From Posidonia oceanica (taxonomy: Eukaryota > Streptophyta > Magnoliopsida > Alismatales > Posidoniaceae), in the NCBI GenBank assembly GCA_037176725.1, contig JAZBRS010000026.1:101725501-101789500 (forward strand): DNA of 64,000 nucleotides, given 5' to 3'. The notes below the pieces were generated by a model. The model did not search any database, was not told where the DNA came from, and worked only from the letters and a program-made list of their open reading frames with translations. A program made the translations under genes and the position numbers. Of the stretch, positions 1-11,900 are shown in pieces (the first letter of the stretch is position 1; every line of letters starts with the position of its first letter).

Positions 1-1130
1 TGCTGATAATATACTAAACTATAATTTACATAATAATATCAAAATTTTCAATCTTTATATTAATGTATCAAAAAATATAATACATCAGCATGGATAAAAT
101 TAGTTACCAGGTAATTAAAGTTGAATCCAAGACATTAGAAATCTTAAGCGACCTTAATCTACCATAATCAAGAAAATTTAAACAAAAGGAAAAACATACT
201 TATCAAAATGAATCAAAGTCAACTAAGTTAAGGAAGTAAATATACTACATAAAATAATCTAAAAAAAAGAAATTCTTGAATTAATATAAACCCCTAAATT
301 AAGTACGATGATAATAACAATTATAATAAGTTCAATATAAAATACTAAGTCAAGCTCAAATTAATACAATTCTAATCTATAGTTGTAACTGTATCTTAAA
401 TTCCTAGTTGCTTGCATGATATAGTAGTAATAGGTATAATTCCTATGGGATAACATGAAATAAATCTTAAAATATCAAAAACTCTAATCTAATGTCTTAG
501 CAAAATATGAAATCTTAGTAGAGACCACATTTGAGAGGAAGAGATGAATAAAGGTTATTTAAGGATAAATTGGTAATTTTAACGCTTGAAATTAGATTTG
601 ATCAGGACTTGTTAGCGGATGTCAACAAAATTGGACAAATGGTTACAGTATGGGTGCGGAGGTAAAGAATTTGGACTGAAAGAGCATTATTAGGTTTATC
701 TGGGTATATTAGCAAAAACCTGAAATTGAGTCAGACGTGCATCTGTGTGCTACTGCATGATGTCTCATGGACAAAACTGTTATCATCGCTACAAAATCAC
801 AACGTGAGAGATTAAATTAACAAAAAACACAAATTCCAACTTCGACTGATCCCACCAGCAACCACATTCCACAGAGCTAAGTGATGAAGTCCTCTGTGGT
901 TGCACAGGGATTTAGTGGTTCGAACCTAATGACATCATATTTTAGAAAAATGAATTTATTTTCAAAGGAAAATGGAACTAAGGGATATTGAACTTAGATT
1001 TTTCAAGTGGTATTTTTTTTAGAAAATCAATCAATATGCCATTAAAAAAAAATCGTCGTGCATCTAATAATTAGTGCTCAAAAACACATCCGTGTCTCAA
1101 GATCCTAACATCATTAAAAGATGGGGGTAA
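1..1130. other. AT-rich intergenic DNA, no gene seen
   Basis: This stretch is AT-rich with many stops in all frames. I see no reading frame resembling a known protein and no splice-like organisation. A palindromic GGTTCGAACC lies near 908-917, but no tRNA or SINE structure could be built around it. Confidence 0.5.
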
Positions 1131-1132
1131 TA

Positions 1133-1798
1133 TAAGTATATCATCCAAAACAATGAAAAATACGGATTTACCAATATAAATTTTAAAAGTTCAGGTATAC
1201 CACTGGACTCTCTTTTCTTATACATATATGTCATCGAGTTAGTTTCTGAGTTAAACTTAGTGAAATATTTCTTGACGTTGTTAACATTTTTATCCTTCCT
1301 CCATCCAAATCAAAACTCTAATCTCAATCTTTTCCAAGTCAACGATGGCCACCTTCTCAATCTTTGCTCCCCCTTCCACCTCCAACGCTGCCTCCATTGT
1401 CAAGAAGTAGAAGCACGACTACCAAATGAAGGAGCCACCTTTTCGACTAGACTACTCATAGTTTCCACCCCCGATGCCTCTGAAGAAGCAAGTCCAAAGC
1501 CCTCAGCGGACCATCAAGCTCAGGAATTAGGAATCTAGGTTGGATAAAGAAGGTAATGGCAAAGGTAATGCTTTAGGATTTAAGATTAAGACAATGATGA
1601 AGATGATGACAGTGATAGGTTAGTTTTTTCACACACTTAGGTTAACTTTTTAACTAGTCTAAGTTATTGTTTAACCCATGAGATGATGATGATGGTATAT
1701 GTGTGTAAAAAAAAAAAGTCCAATAGTATACTTGAACTTTCAAAGTTTACAACGACAAATCTGTATTATTGATCATTTTAGATGGTATATCTCTGTAT
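1133..1798. mobile_element. Non-autonomous DNA element with ~80-bp terminal inverted repeats
   Basis: The segment at about 1133-1209 matches, in reverse complement, the segment at about 1718-1798. The inner ends read AGTTCAGGTATACCACTGG on the left and CCAATAGTATACTTGAACT on the right, and the similarity runs outward for about 75-80 bases with scattered mismatches. Such long, diverged inverted repeats around roughly 500 bp without a recognisable transposase fit a MITE or Mutator-like non-autonomous element. The open frame at 1260-1538 (92 codons) lies between the arms, matches nothing I recognise, and is probably not a gene. I could not fix the target-site duplication or the superfamily. Confidence 0.5.
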
Positions 1799-1799
1799 C

Positions 1800-2835
1800 T
1801 CCCACTTAAAAGAAACCAACATATAAAAGGGGCAACAAAAGAAGTACTTCTAAACGTAAAAAACAAATGTTTAAATTAAAATTGTGTCATGTGGCAGTGG
1901 CCAAGCTTATCTATTGTAATTAACTAGACTCATTTGTCAGTGTATTAAAATTGTTTCAATTAAAATTTGATGTGTTAATATGACAAACTCACATGTCAGT
2001 AAGCCACGAAAAAATGATTGTATCATGGAATGAACGTGATGTGTAATAACGACAAAATAATTATGACATGCAACGACAATTACGTGATATTCAACGAGAA
2101 AAACTACATGCAATGAGTTCAACTAAGATATATGGTGAGGAGAGCAGCTATTATACATATGCTACGAGATAAGCATCGATTGACATCAAAATGTTATGAA
2201 AAACAACAGGATGCTACTAAAAATAAAAACAAAATGAATGGAATGGAATTATCTCTATCACTAAACTGTAGGTGTAGGTGTTATTGGCACATGCAACCAA
2301 AATAACAAAAAGGTGCAATGGAGTGATCTAGAGGACTCTATATGATTGTACTTTTTTGAAATGATAATTAGTTGTTGATACCAGGAATTTAATCTTGTTA
2401 GCGTTTTTTTATTAGGTAGCGTTTGGAATAGGTCCCCATAAGCCTCAAGAATATCAACATTCTAGGTTCAATCTTGAGGAGGCTTTGACACCCTTTTCCC
2501 GTAATGATATATAGCTTGATGTTAGTTAATCTTGTTGTAGATTAGGAAACTACAATCAATGGTGGATTTACGTGTACACATGAAGTCTTGAAATGCCTCA
2601 CCCAACGCCGAGTGGCAGTCCTAATCGCCATTCACCCTCTCCTGAAAAGTGCTCACGACCTCCACCACAGGCCACAGCTCCACTGCCTCCGCCACACCAC
2701 CACAGGCCATAGCACCAAGAGACGAGTCCAAGACGAACCTCCTCCACAGCTCCACTACCTCTACCAAAACCACCATCGGCACCTACGTGGCTCTGCCTGT
2801 TCGGTTGCTCCACCACCAAACCCACCTCCTCCTGG
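1800..2835. other. Intergenic DNA, no gene seen
   Basis: No convincing coding region. At 2590-2830 the sequence becomes rich in CCACC/ACCTCC, giving short overlapping open frames on both strands with low-complexity Pro/His/Thr or Gly/Val translations. I take these as composition artefacts. Confidence 0.5.
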
Positions 2836-3130
2836 TGTTGGGAAAAAAGATCTCCCTATAGGATCTCTAGAGGAGAAAACGAAGGGAAAAACGAAAAAAC
2901 ATATAAAATGAGAAAACAGAGATTTACGTGGTTCGACAAGGTGCCTACGTCCACGGCCGCGCTAAGGTTTCTTTCTTCTCTTTGATTAAAAAATTACATG
3001 TTACAGAAAACTTACCCATTTTATATAAAAGAGAACTAAAACGTCAGTAATAAGAAATTACACATGTAGCCTTTAAAAAAAATTCTCGAGGGCCCAGGGT
3101 TCAGCATAATCAGGCTCTACATACCCAACA
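2836..3130. mobile_element. Probable solo LTR
   Basis: The 295-bp segment begins TGTTGGG and ends CCCAACA, the mirror-image TG...CA termini of plant LTRs. It contains the phrase TTTACGTGGTTCGACA followed by CCTACGTCCACGG, which I recognise as common in plant retrotransposon LTRs. No internal retroelement sequence follows, so it looks like a solo LTR left by recombination. The flanking pentamers are CCTGG on the left and CTCGG on the right, only a partial match, so the target-site duplication is imperfect or eroded. Confidence 0.5.
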
Positions 3131-4562
3131 CTCGGCTGCTCCCCCGTTGGCGCTTCCTACTACTCGCTTGCTCGGTCTTCCCACGTTCGTCACACGGAGC
3201 TCGCTACTAATCCCAACACCACCAAGCCCACCTTCGGGCTCTGATACCACCGCAACTGCACATTTGCATCAACACTTGCTGCCGCCTGCTGCTTAATCTT
3301 CCCACGTTTGTTGAAGCTTGCTACTACTCTCGTCTCCACCAAGCCAGCAAGCCCACGATCAGTCCACCACCCAATCCACCACCGAGCGAGCAACCCAAGG
3401 TCAAGCTTTTCAACATCTGGTCCTTCGATGAAGTTGAGGTCTACAGTCTGCTCCTCTCTATTAACTCCACCTCTTACTATCTCATCTTCTTTTTTCATGT
3501 TGATGATTTGTGTTTTAACATTCTGGGATTATTATAGGATCATGACATTTATGGTAGAGTTTTTGTGATGAGCGTCTTAGTTAACGGGCTTTTGGTGTTT
3601 TTCAGGGAATGTTGTTTGTTTGTTTTGATATAGTTTTATGGTTAGGTTTTAATTTGCGTATATGATTTCATATTTTTATGTCTTTTATATTTTCACATAA
3701 CATATTTTACATTTTTTTTTCTAGCAGTTGTGCTGTTGTAGTATCGTGACATTTGAATTGTTTCTCTTGGAGTCTTAATCTAATTAGAAAAAAATCAGAC
3801 CATCAATTGTAGCACTTAAATTAGTTCATCTTCATCAAATATCAAACGACAAGGAATTATGTATCTGTGCACATCCGGTGATATGTGTAATATACTTTAT
3901 TTAAATTATTTTTTATTTATTTAGTTTTCTCTTTTTTATTTATGTGTAGTTATATTCTAGAAACAGTTATGGACAAGTATTTAATTAAAGGATCGAAAAA
4001 ATGAACTTCTGAACAATCATCAGTTATGAACAAGTATTTGATTATTTAGTTGCTTACATTGAACGTGATATAGCCATTCAAATTGACATTGAGACGATAA
4101 TAAAACACTTTTAATGTATACATCCATATTAAAGAATTCTATGATTCAAGTAATAATATTTTAATAATATATATTTTTAAATTTTATTATTTTTATTATA
4201 AAAGATTTATCATACCTGTGATTGTACCTATCCAGTAAAAATCCTCCTAGATCCGCCATTCACTACAATGCCTTAGTCGATGGATGTAACTACTTTGTTT
4301 TCGTATCTAATTCAAGGAACTGCACAGGAGCAACTGATCGTGCTTTTACATGTTAGCTTCTCCCACCCTCATCTGAAAACTACGTATAGTTGTTAGTAAT
4401 AAGCAAGTAGTTACCCAGAAACTACATAACGGATACTAACTAACGCCGTCAACGGTCGACATACCTTTTGTCCAGCTGAAAAGCAAGCAAACGCCATTCT
4501 TCCTCCACTCCCCCCTCACGCTCTCTCTAGAGCAACCAACCAACCAACCAACCTTCTCTTCC
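3131..4562. other. Spacer and presumed WRKY promoter/5' leader
   Basis: Two diverged copies of a roughly 60-bp phrase starting CTTCCCACGTT occur near 3177 and 3298. The rest is AT-rich to about 4380. From about 4440 the sequence turns CT-rich, with a CAAC-type microsatellite at 4527-4550 directly before the WRKY start codon, as expected of a plant 5' leader. No TATA box could be assigned with confidence. Confidence 0.4.
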
Positions 4563-7500
4563 ATGGCGGAAACCCTCACCACCTCACCTCCTCCCACCCA
4601 ACACCAAAACCCAGAACCAGTTTTACCCCCGGACCCCAAACCACCAACTTCTGCCCAGCTTCCACCCCACACCTCTGCCACTACCACTTCCGATTCCTCC
4701 ACAAAGGCGGCTCCTTTCGAGCCTTCCCCAACCCGGCCACTGCAAGTATCCATCCCCGTGGTCTCAAGCTCGGGTCTTGCCGCTGGGTCGGACGGTGGGA
4801 AGGAGCGGGAGCCGGAGCGGCCGACCTTCTCCCAGCTGCTGGCTGGTGCCATGGCGTCGGGGAATTCGCCGAGGTCGCCGCAGATGGTTGCTTTGCCGAT
4901 GGTGGCCATGCCGTGCTTCGTCAGTCCCGCAGGGTTGCTGGAGTCTCCGCGGTTCACGGTTGGTCTCTGTTGGGTCTTGCTGGAATTTTTTGGGGTTTTC
5001 GTTCTGAGCTTTGTTGTTGTTGCTGCTGGGGGTTTCTGGTGGTGATTAGGGGTTTAGGGTTTTTGTTTGTTAAATTGGGGTTTGGGGTTTTGGTGGGGTT
5101 AGTGGATTACTAGAGATTGTTATGGTTGATTGCTAGTCTGGTGGTGGATTTTGAAGGAAGTGTCTTCCTGAACAATAGGATTGGATCTGTGCTAGGTGTT
5201 CCTGTTCAAAGGTATGAACTTTTGGAAATTTTTATGTGGTGGTTCGTGGATCAAGGAGCTGGTATTGGACTCATTTTAATTCATTCTGATTGGAAGGGGG
5301 GGTTCCCTGTATTGCTGTTCTTAATTAAAGAGATCTTGTTTGAACAAAAGTCTCCTAATTCTTGTTTTTTAATGTCTCTGTAGTGATCTACGTGTTGCGT
5401 TCTAGTGTTGAACTTGTGCTTGCAGATGCAAAGCGTGAATTTTTTCAGGAGAATATGTCTTTCCTAAACAGGTTTTCAAATTTTTTATTTTGGTAATTGT
5501 AAATCCAGAAGGAACAAGTTGTCCAAGTATGATGATGCCTAAGATGCTTTTTGGAATCCCTTCATAGGGACCTCTGAATCTATGATTACAAAACTTCTAC
5601 ACTGTCTGAACTAGGCAAATTCAGCTCAGCATCTTAACACAGCATACTTTTTTTAAGTTTGGACTTTGGAGTTTTGGGTCTTCATCGTTGCGTATTCTGT
5701 AGTAAGCCTATTCTTTATTTTGGTAAAAGCGTTGCAAATGTATCGGTGTAAAGAGCAATCAGACATTGTTTGACTTATTACGATGGATTCTAGACTTGTT
5801 TGTGTTTTGGAAAAGTCTCATCTGCTAGTTTTTTCTGGTTGCCTGTGATTCATGTATAATACGCTGTCATGCAGATTAATTACTACCACCACTCGGTGGA
5901 AGAAGGAAAACCTTGTATTAGGTTTCTTTTGTCTCCATGCAGTTCCTTCTTTCCAGGTTATTTTGCTATATTCTGATTTATTTGTATGACACTACTGATG
6001 ATTGTAGGTATCTTTCTCTCAGGGACAATTTGGAATGTCACATCAAGCAGTCTTGGCTTCAGTTACAGCTCAAGCCCAGATGCAACTACGGACGGGAGAC
6101 CTTTCACCCTCTCCAAGTCCTACTCTTCCGCCCATATCCTCTTCAAGCACTGTTTCACAACTGCAAAAACCTATAAGATCTGAAGAAAAAGTTATTGCAC
6201 CACAGGCAGAGCCCCTCCATGTCTCTGAGCAAAAGCCTCAATCCAATTATAGTGTTGCTAAGACAACCTCAGGTGATGGGTACAATTGGAGAAAATACGG
6301 TCAGAAGCAGGTAAAAGCAAGTGAAAATTCCCGAAGCTATTATAGATGTACTCATGCCAATTGCAGTGCAAAGAAGAAGGTTGAGCATTGTCAAGATGGA
6401 CGTGTCAATGACATAACTTACCGAGGTGTGCATAGTCATGAACCCCCTCAAAAGGTTAAGTGCTCAAAGGAAAGAGGGCCTCATGGGCCTTTAAAAGATG
6501 ATGGAAACTTAGAACTTCCAGGTGGAGAACTCAAGCATTTGGATCGCTGTCCATCTAAGAACAATCAAGATTCTGGGAACGAGACATCTGAGCAGTTGCA
6601 TTGTTCAAGTGATTGTGAGGTGGATCCCAACACCAATACAGAAAGAGATCTTGGTGAAGGACCAGATCCTAAGCGGAGGCATGCAAATCATATTATGGTC
6701 TTTTACGTAGTTTTTTTAAATTAGTTAGATGTATAAACTAATTTTGTCACTCCCACCACAGGCTCTGTGAAGTTCCTGTGGCATATGTTCCCTCACTGTT
6801 CAAATCAGCTAGAGAAGCAAAAGTAGTTGTTCAGAGCTCTTGTAATGAAGGACCTGCAAGTGATGGCTACCGTTGGCGAAAGTATGGGCAGAAAATTGTA
6901 AAAGGAAGCCCTAATCCAAGGTATTACCTGTCTCAGCATTTTTATATTCCTTTCCATTCTTCTATGAGATGCTAATATTTGATGATACTGAACTATATGT
7001 TTTACGTCACAAGTCATACTACGTCCCCATCATGAGATTGATTCCAAGTTTGTAGGTAAACATATTGAATAATGCTTAGCATTTTTTGTACTGTGAGGGT
7101 TTCTTTTTCTGCTTTCATGTTACAGTATCTTATTAAGGTAAGATCTGTCAAGTATTTTTACATTTAAACCCCATGTAGATCAGTAAGATAACTAGTTGCA
7201 TATTTGCCTGATTCTCCTAAATCAAGTTAGTTGAGTATATTGGATGTTGCTTTAGCAATCAACTGCACCAGCTTGTAAACCATCAATGCTATCGACATAT
7301 CCTACATGACCTTTGTCTTCAATGTGTTCCCAAATAAATATTGGCTGCATATGGTCTGATGTGGCTGCTTCCCAAATAAATATTGGCTTCGTGGGTGCAT
7401 TCTCTTTCCGGTGATCTGATATGGCTGCTTAACTGCATTAGCTTGGGGTTACAAATTTGAACTTTTCAAATCTCTCCTGTTGTGATTGTGTTTGACCAGT

Positions 7501-8406
7501 AAACAGTCCTTGTCAATATGTTCTTGTAGAATGTGACTGGATGTGGTCATCAGACCATGGGATGAAATGATCATGGAGAGTTCTTTCTTGCAATGGATCC
7601 ACAAATAATTTTGGGAATCCTTGGACTATGGGTTAGATTCTGACTTGTTCTTCCCTATTTGTAGAACAGTAGAACACTTCTTGATACAAGAATCACATAC
7701 TATCCTACAAGATTCTGCAAGTGCCTCTGTGTGCTAAACTACATTTCATCTTTGCTATACATTTACTTCTGCAAACCGTAGGGCCCATTTTCTTTAAATT
7801 ACATATTGGTACTAACGATGATTTAAGCTGAACTAGTTGCGGTTTTTTTGTTTGTACACTACCATCTAAACATATTTTGTCTTTGCACGTGGGGTAGTCA
7901 ATCCTGCAAGTTATATGCCCAAGTGTTTTGTGCTATGTCCACCAACCAGTTATAGTTATTTACCCATCATCCTTATGTTTTCCCTTAAAAAATTCGCCAG
8001 GAGTTACTACAAGTGCACCCATACGGGATGTCCAGTCCGGAAGCATGTCGAAAGGGCAGAAGATGCAAAGACTATTATTACCACCTACGAGGGACATCAC
8101 AACCATGACATACCACCTCTAAGAAGCAGCAGTGACTCGCCAGCTTCAATGACTTCTAATGAGCAGATGCAGGCATCCAATTCAGTTGACAAAACACCAT
8201 CTGAATGCATTACTGTAAACAATGAAGAAGCTACATGCGATGGTGCAGCAGAACCTCAAGAGATGCCACTGGAATCTGCAAAATCTCTCTCAGGTATTGG
8301 ACTGGATTCAAATTCAAAAGACAAAAGCGGAGGAAATAGTTCTGACATCATCCAACGACGATTGTTCGATGGGAACCCTGCAGTAATTCCAGTCAAAAAC
8401 TCCTGA
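4563..8406 (+). CDS. Group I WRKY transcription factor (two WRKY domains)
   Basis: Nuclear DNA-binding regulator expected to bind W-boxes (TTGAC). My model has four exons: 4563-4958, 6023-6678, 6762-6920 and 8001-8406, giving 538 aa in one frame. The N-terminal WRKY domain lies at about residues 216-275 with WRKYGQK and a C-x4-C-x22-23-H-x1-H zinc finger. The C-terminal domain lies at about 385-443, again WRKYGQK, ending in HHNHD. The last intron interrupts the second domain after the arginine of NPR, a conserved intron position in WRKY genes. The N-terminus is Pro/Ser/Thr-rich with SP clusters, as in group I members. Splicing exon 2 to exon 3 in frame requires a GC donor at 6679. The 3' end faces the convergent glycosylase gene about 550 bp away. 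It most resembles the WRKY1/WRKY32 branch, but I cannot name the orthologue. Confidence 0.9.
7327..7436. repeat. Short tandem duplication in WRKY intron 3
   Basis: The phrase TCCCAAATAAATATTGGCT occurs at about 7329 and again at about 7372. Each copy is followed by a diverged copy of TCTGATRTGGCTGCTT. The repeat sits inside the 1.08-kb third intron of the WRKY gene and has no evident function. Confidence 0.6.
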
Positions 8407-8959
8407 TTCATGAGATAACAGATATAGCAAAACTCGGCTGTAACCCAAGGTCGATAACTTGTTTAGTGTAAAAGGTTATGTTGTATCTGCTTCTGTACAG
8501 CCTTCAGCTCATTGATACCAACATGCCAACAGCAAGCAGCAGACTACTACTATATACTGGCAAATCCTGTCAGACTGGAGAAGAGTGGTTCAACCACTTA
8601 TTAATTAAGTCCCAAAGTTGGACAACCCTGTTGTATATGACAAGTTTGGTATATTTAATGGCAGTTGAGTGTGTAGTTTATGTTCCTGTCAGTAGGGTCC
8701 AAAAATAGTATGATTTGCAATTATAGTAATTCGCTGCGAGAGCTAAAGTTAAACAGAAACAAACATGGGATGTGAAAAACTCCCCCTTTTTTTTTGGATG
8801 AAAAATCTCGGAAATTAAGATACATAAGATTCATCAGGTACACAAAGCAAGCCGCAGCACCTACAGTTTCTGCAACCCCACACTAACTGTTAATTCGTGT
8901 ACAAAGAAAAACCATGAAAAAACACAGCCAAAAGCAAAGATTCCCACTTTCAGCAACTG
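8407..8959. other. Convergent 3' flanks of the WRKY and glycosylase genes
   Basis: This 550-bp interval lies between two stop codons that face each other. It must hold both 3' untranslated regions, so the transcripts may run close together or overlap. No other gene is seen. Confidence 0.5.
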
Positions 8960-11900
8960 CTAGGAAATATTCAAGTCATCCACACAGCTATCCAACTCAA
9001 TAATCACACTCATGTCCACCTGCTTAGCTACAGCAGTGGTGTTAGTTGTGCAGGTGAGGGAAGAATTTTCTTCCATCTTGTGGTTAGCCTGTATAGGTGC
9101 ACAGCATTCTTCGAATCTGTAGCAGCAGGTGAGATGATCGTTTGTTAGACCAGCAACCTGCATGAAGGAATAAATGATGGTAGGACCAACACAGCGGAAC
9201 CCTCGTTTCAGCAAGTCTCTGCTTATAATATCGGCCTTTGATGTCTTCACAGGGACCTGGCGGGAGTAGCGGAATCTGCTGACGATGGGCTTGTTATTCA
9301 CAAAGCTCCAGCAGTATCTGTCAAATGACCCACATTCTTCAATTATCTGCCAGCCAAGGAAGAAAAGCTGTGAGCAGTGACTTAATTAAGAATAGGGGAA
9401 TGTGAATTTGGGATATATATATATACACACACCCATGAAAACTTTTTCAAACTAGATAGCATGCATAATTGATATTTTTGTGAAAGCTAAAGAAATTACA
9501 AATTCAAGCGCACATTTTAGCTGCTGGAAAAGTATCAACTAGTAACATATTATGAATTATGTACTTTTGGTTTCAGCAAGCATACCATCAAGTCAAATGC
9601 AATTAATTCTGCAACAAATTCCCAGGAGACGTGATATCAGATTCTTATGCCCGTATTCGGAAATCTGACAAGGTCTTCAAATATGGTCATAAGAATCTGA
9701 TCAATTTCATGTCTTCTAGATGCTATAGGAAACAAAGCATAAGCATAGAACAAATTTTAGCATGAGTTCAAATGCTAGCCATACATGAGTCTTACTACAG
9801 GCACTATCAGAATCTTTTTTTTTTTATTCCTAAATATCATGAAATATTCCAAATAAATTCAATTTTCATCAAAACAATGCTGCAATCATGATTATCAAAA
9901 CTTTTAGCTTTTACTTCTATGTTACTAGCTTTTAACAGACATATACAAACAACAAAGAGATGATAACCACCTTGAGAATTTGGCGTGCATTTTCAACAAT
10001 TGCTCGCAGCTTTGGTTCTGTTAGAAGAGAGCTGGCACTACTTCCCAACGATATAATCTTATTTTCATTCAATTTAGAAATTTCAACAGGATCAAAATCC
10101 ATAAAAACTTCCCTGCAATTTAAAGTTCCAATAGAAACCCATAAGAATTATTAACTATTTGAAAGACATTGCTTGCTATCACCATTATATTCTTTCTTGT
10201 TCACTATCAACAAGCAATTGAATTTCTTTCAATAATAATTATAACTTACCTAAATATATGCCGTTTGCTGAGGATTGTTGGCCATGTAAGCTCAGCCAGT
10301 GCACCACATAATACAAGCAATTCAAACAGTTTCCTGCATATATTCTTCACAACATTAAACCCTAGAATAATGTCAGCCTTTATTTCACCAAAGACTAACT
10401 TCTTCTTTGGAAACAAATAGCATTTAAATTGATTGCATACTTGTCATCATGAACTGGGACTCCCCACTCTTCATCATGAAAAGCAACATAACATGACTCT
10501 GTAGAAGAATGTGGAACATATATTCAGTTTCGGATCAACAAGCTACCTCAGAAAATAAGAGTCGATTTATCCAGAGAGAATATGCACAATAAATTATCTT
10601 GAAGTAATTAAAATCAACTTACAGAGGGCAATGATCCAAACAAAATGAAAGGAAAATAAAATACTAAATTTGATCTAGATACTAATGATAGTCCTCGATC
10701 TAGTGATGGTAGTAAACAAATCCAGTGCTAGCACTTTTTTCCTAGACAGATTTCATAACAGAAGTTTCTAATCTACCACATGATATGAGCCATAACTAGA
10801 TCGAGAATATGCACAATAAATTATCTTAAAGTAATTAGACAAGCTACCACAGAAAATAAGAGTCGATTTATCCAGAGAGTATATGCACAATAAATTATCT
10901 TGAAGTAATTAAAATCATCAACATACAGAGGGCAATGATTCAAACAAAATGAAAAGGAAAATAAAATATTAAATTTGATTTAGATACTAGTGATAGTCCT
11001 CGATCTAGTGATGGTAGTAAACAAATCCAGTGCTAGCACCTTTTTCCTGGACAGATTCCATAACAGAAGTTTCTAATCTACCACATGATATGAGACATAA
11101 CTAGATCGAGAATATGCACAATAAATTATCTTGAAGTAATTAAAATCATCAACTTACAGATGGCAATGATCCAAACAAAATGAAAAGAAAAATAAAATAC
11201 TAAATTTGATCTAGATACTAATGATAGTCCTCGATCTAGTGATGGTAGTAAACAAATCCAGTGCTAGCACCTTTTTCCTAGACAGATTCCATAACAGAAG
11301 TTTCTAATCTACCACATGATATGAGCCATTACTGTTCAATATAAGCTTAATAGAGTATGCCTTAGCACATCAGGTCTTATAATCTTAACCAATCTCTGAG
11401 AAGGCAGATGACCAGAGTACAAGACTTAAGGAGATATGTTTGGCTTATCTTATGGTTGACTGAACTCCTATTTTAGTGACCTTATTTGGATAGAATGCAC
11501 CTCGTAGCTTCACAGAAAATAATAATTTGATTCCCTAAGCTGAATTACTAGGTGGTTAAAATAGTAGCCAAACGTAGATAAAATCAATACAATAATATAT
11601 AGCTTGGATGATTTCCCGAAATGGAAATGGGAACATCACACATATAGACAAATTTCAAATATAGCAATTACATTCAGATGATATGAATGACTGAAACATC
11701 AAGTTTCGTAGTAATTCTCCTTTCCATAGATCCAAAAAAAGGCCCATCCAATGATGTGCATCAATGCATAGGGTTACAACTCTTTCATATTTATCCCCTT
11801 AAGATGATGAGATAAGAAATTTTGGAAGCCATAATATCATGGGCCCAACAGCCGTAGCTTTGAATGCAGAAATTACTTCCTTTGGACATGGATTGCCATT

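Noticed and set aside
890..930. GGTTCGAACC resembling a tRNA B box
   Set aside because: It is a short palindrome. No A box at the right distance and no cloverleaf on either strand.
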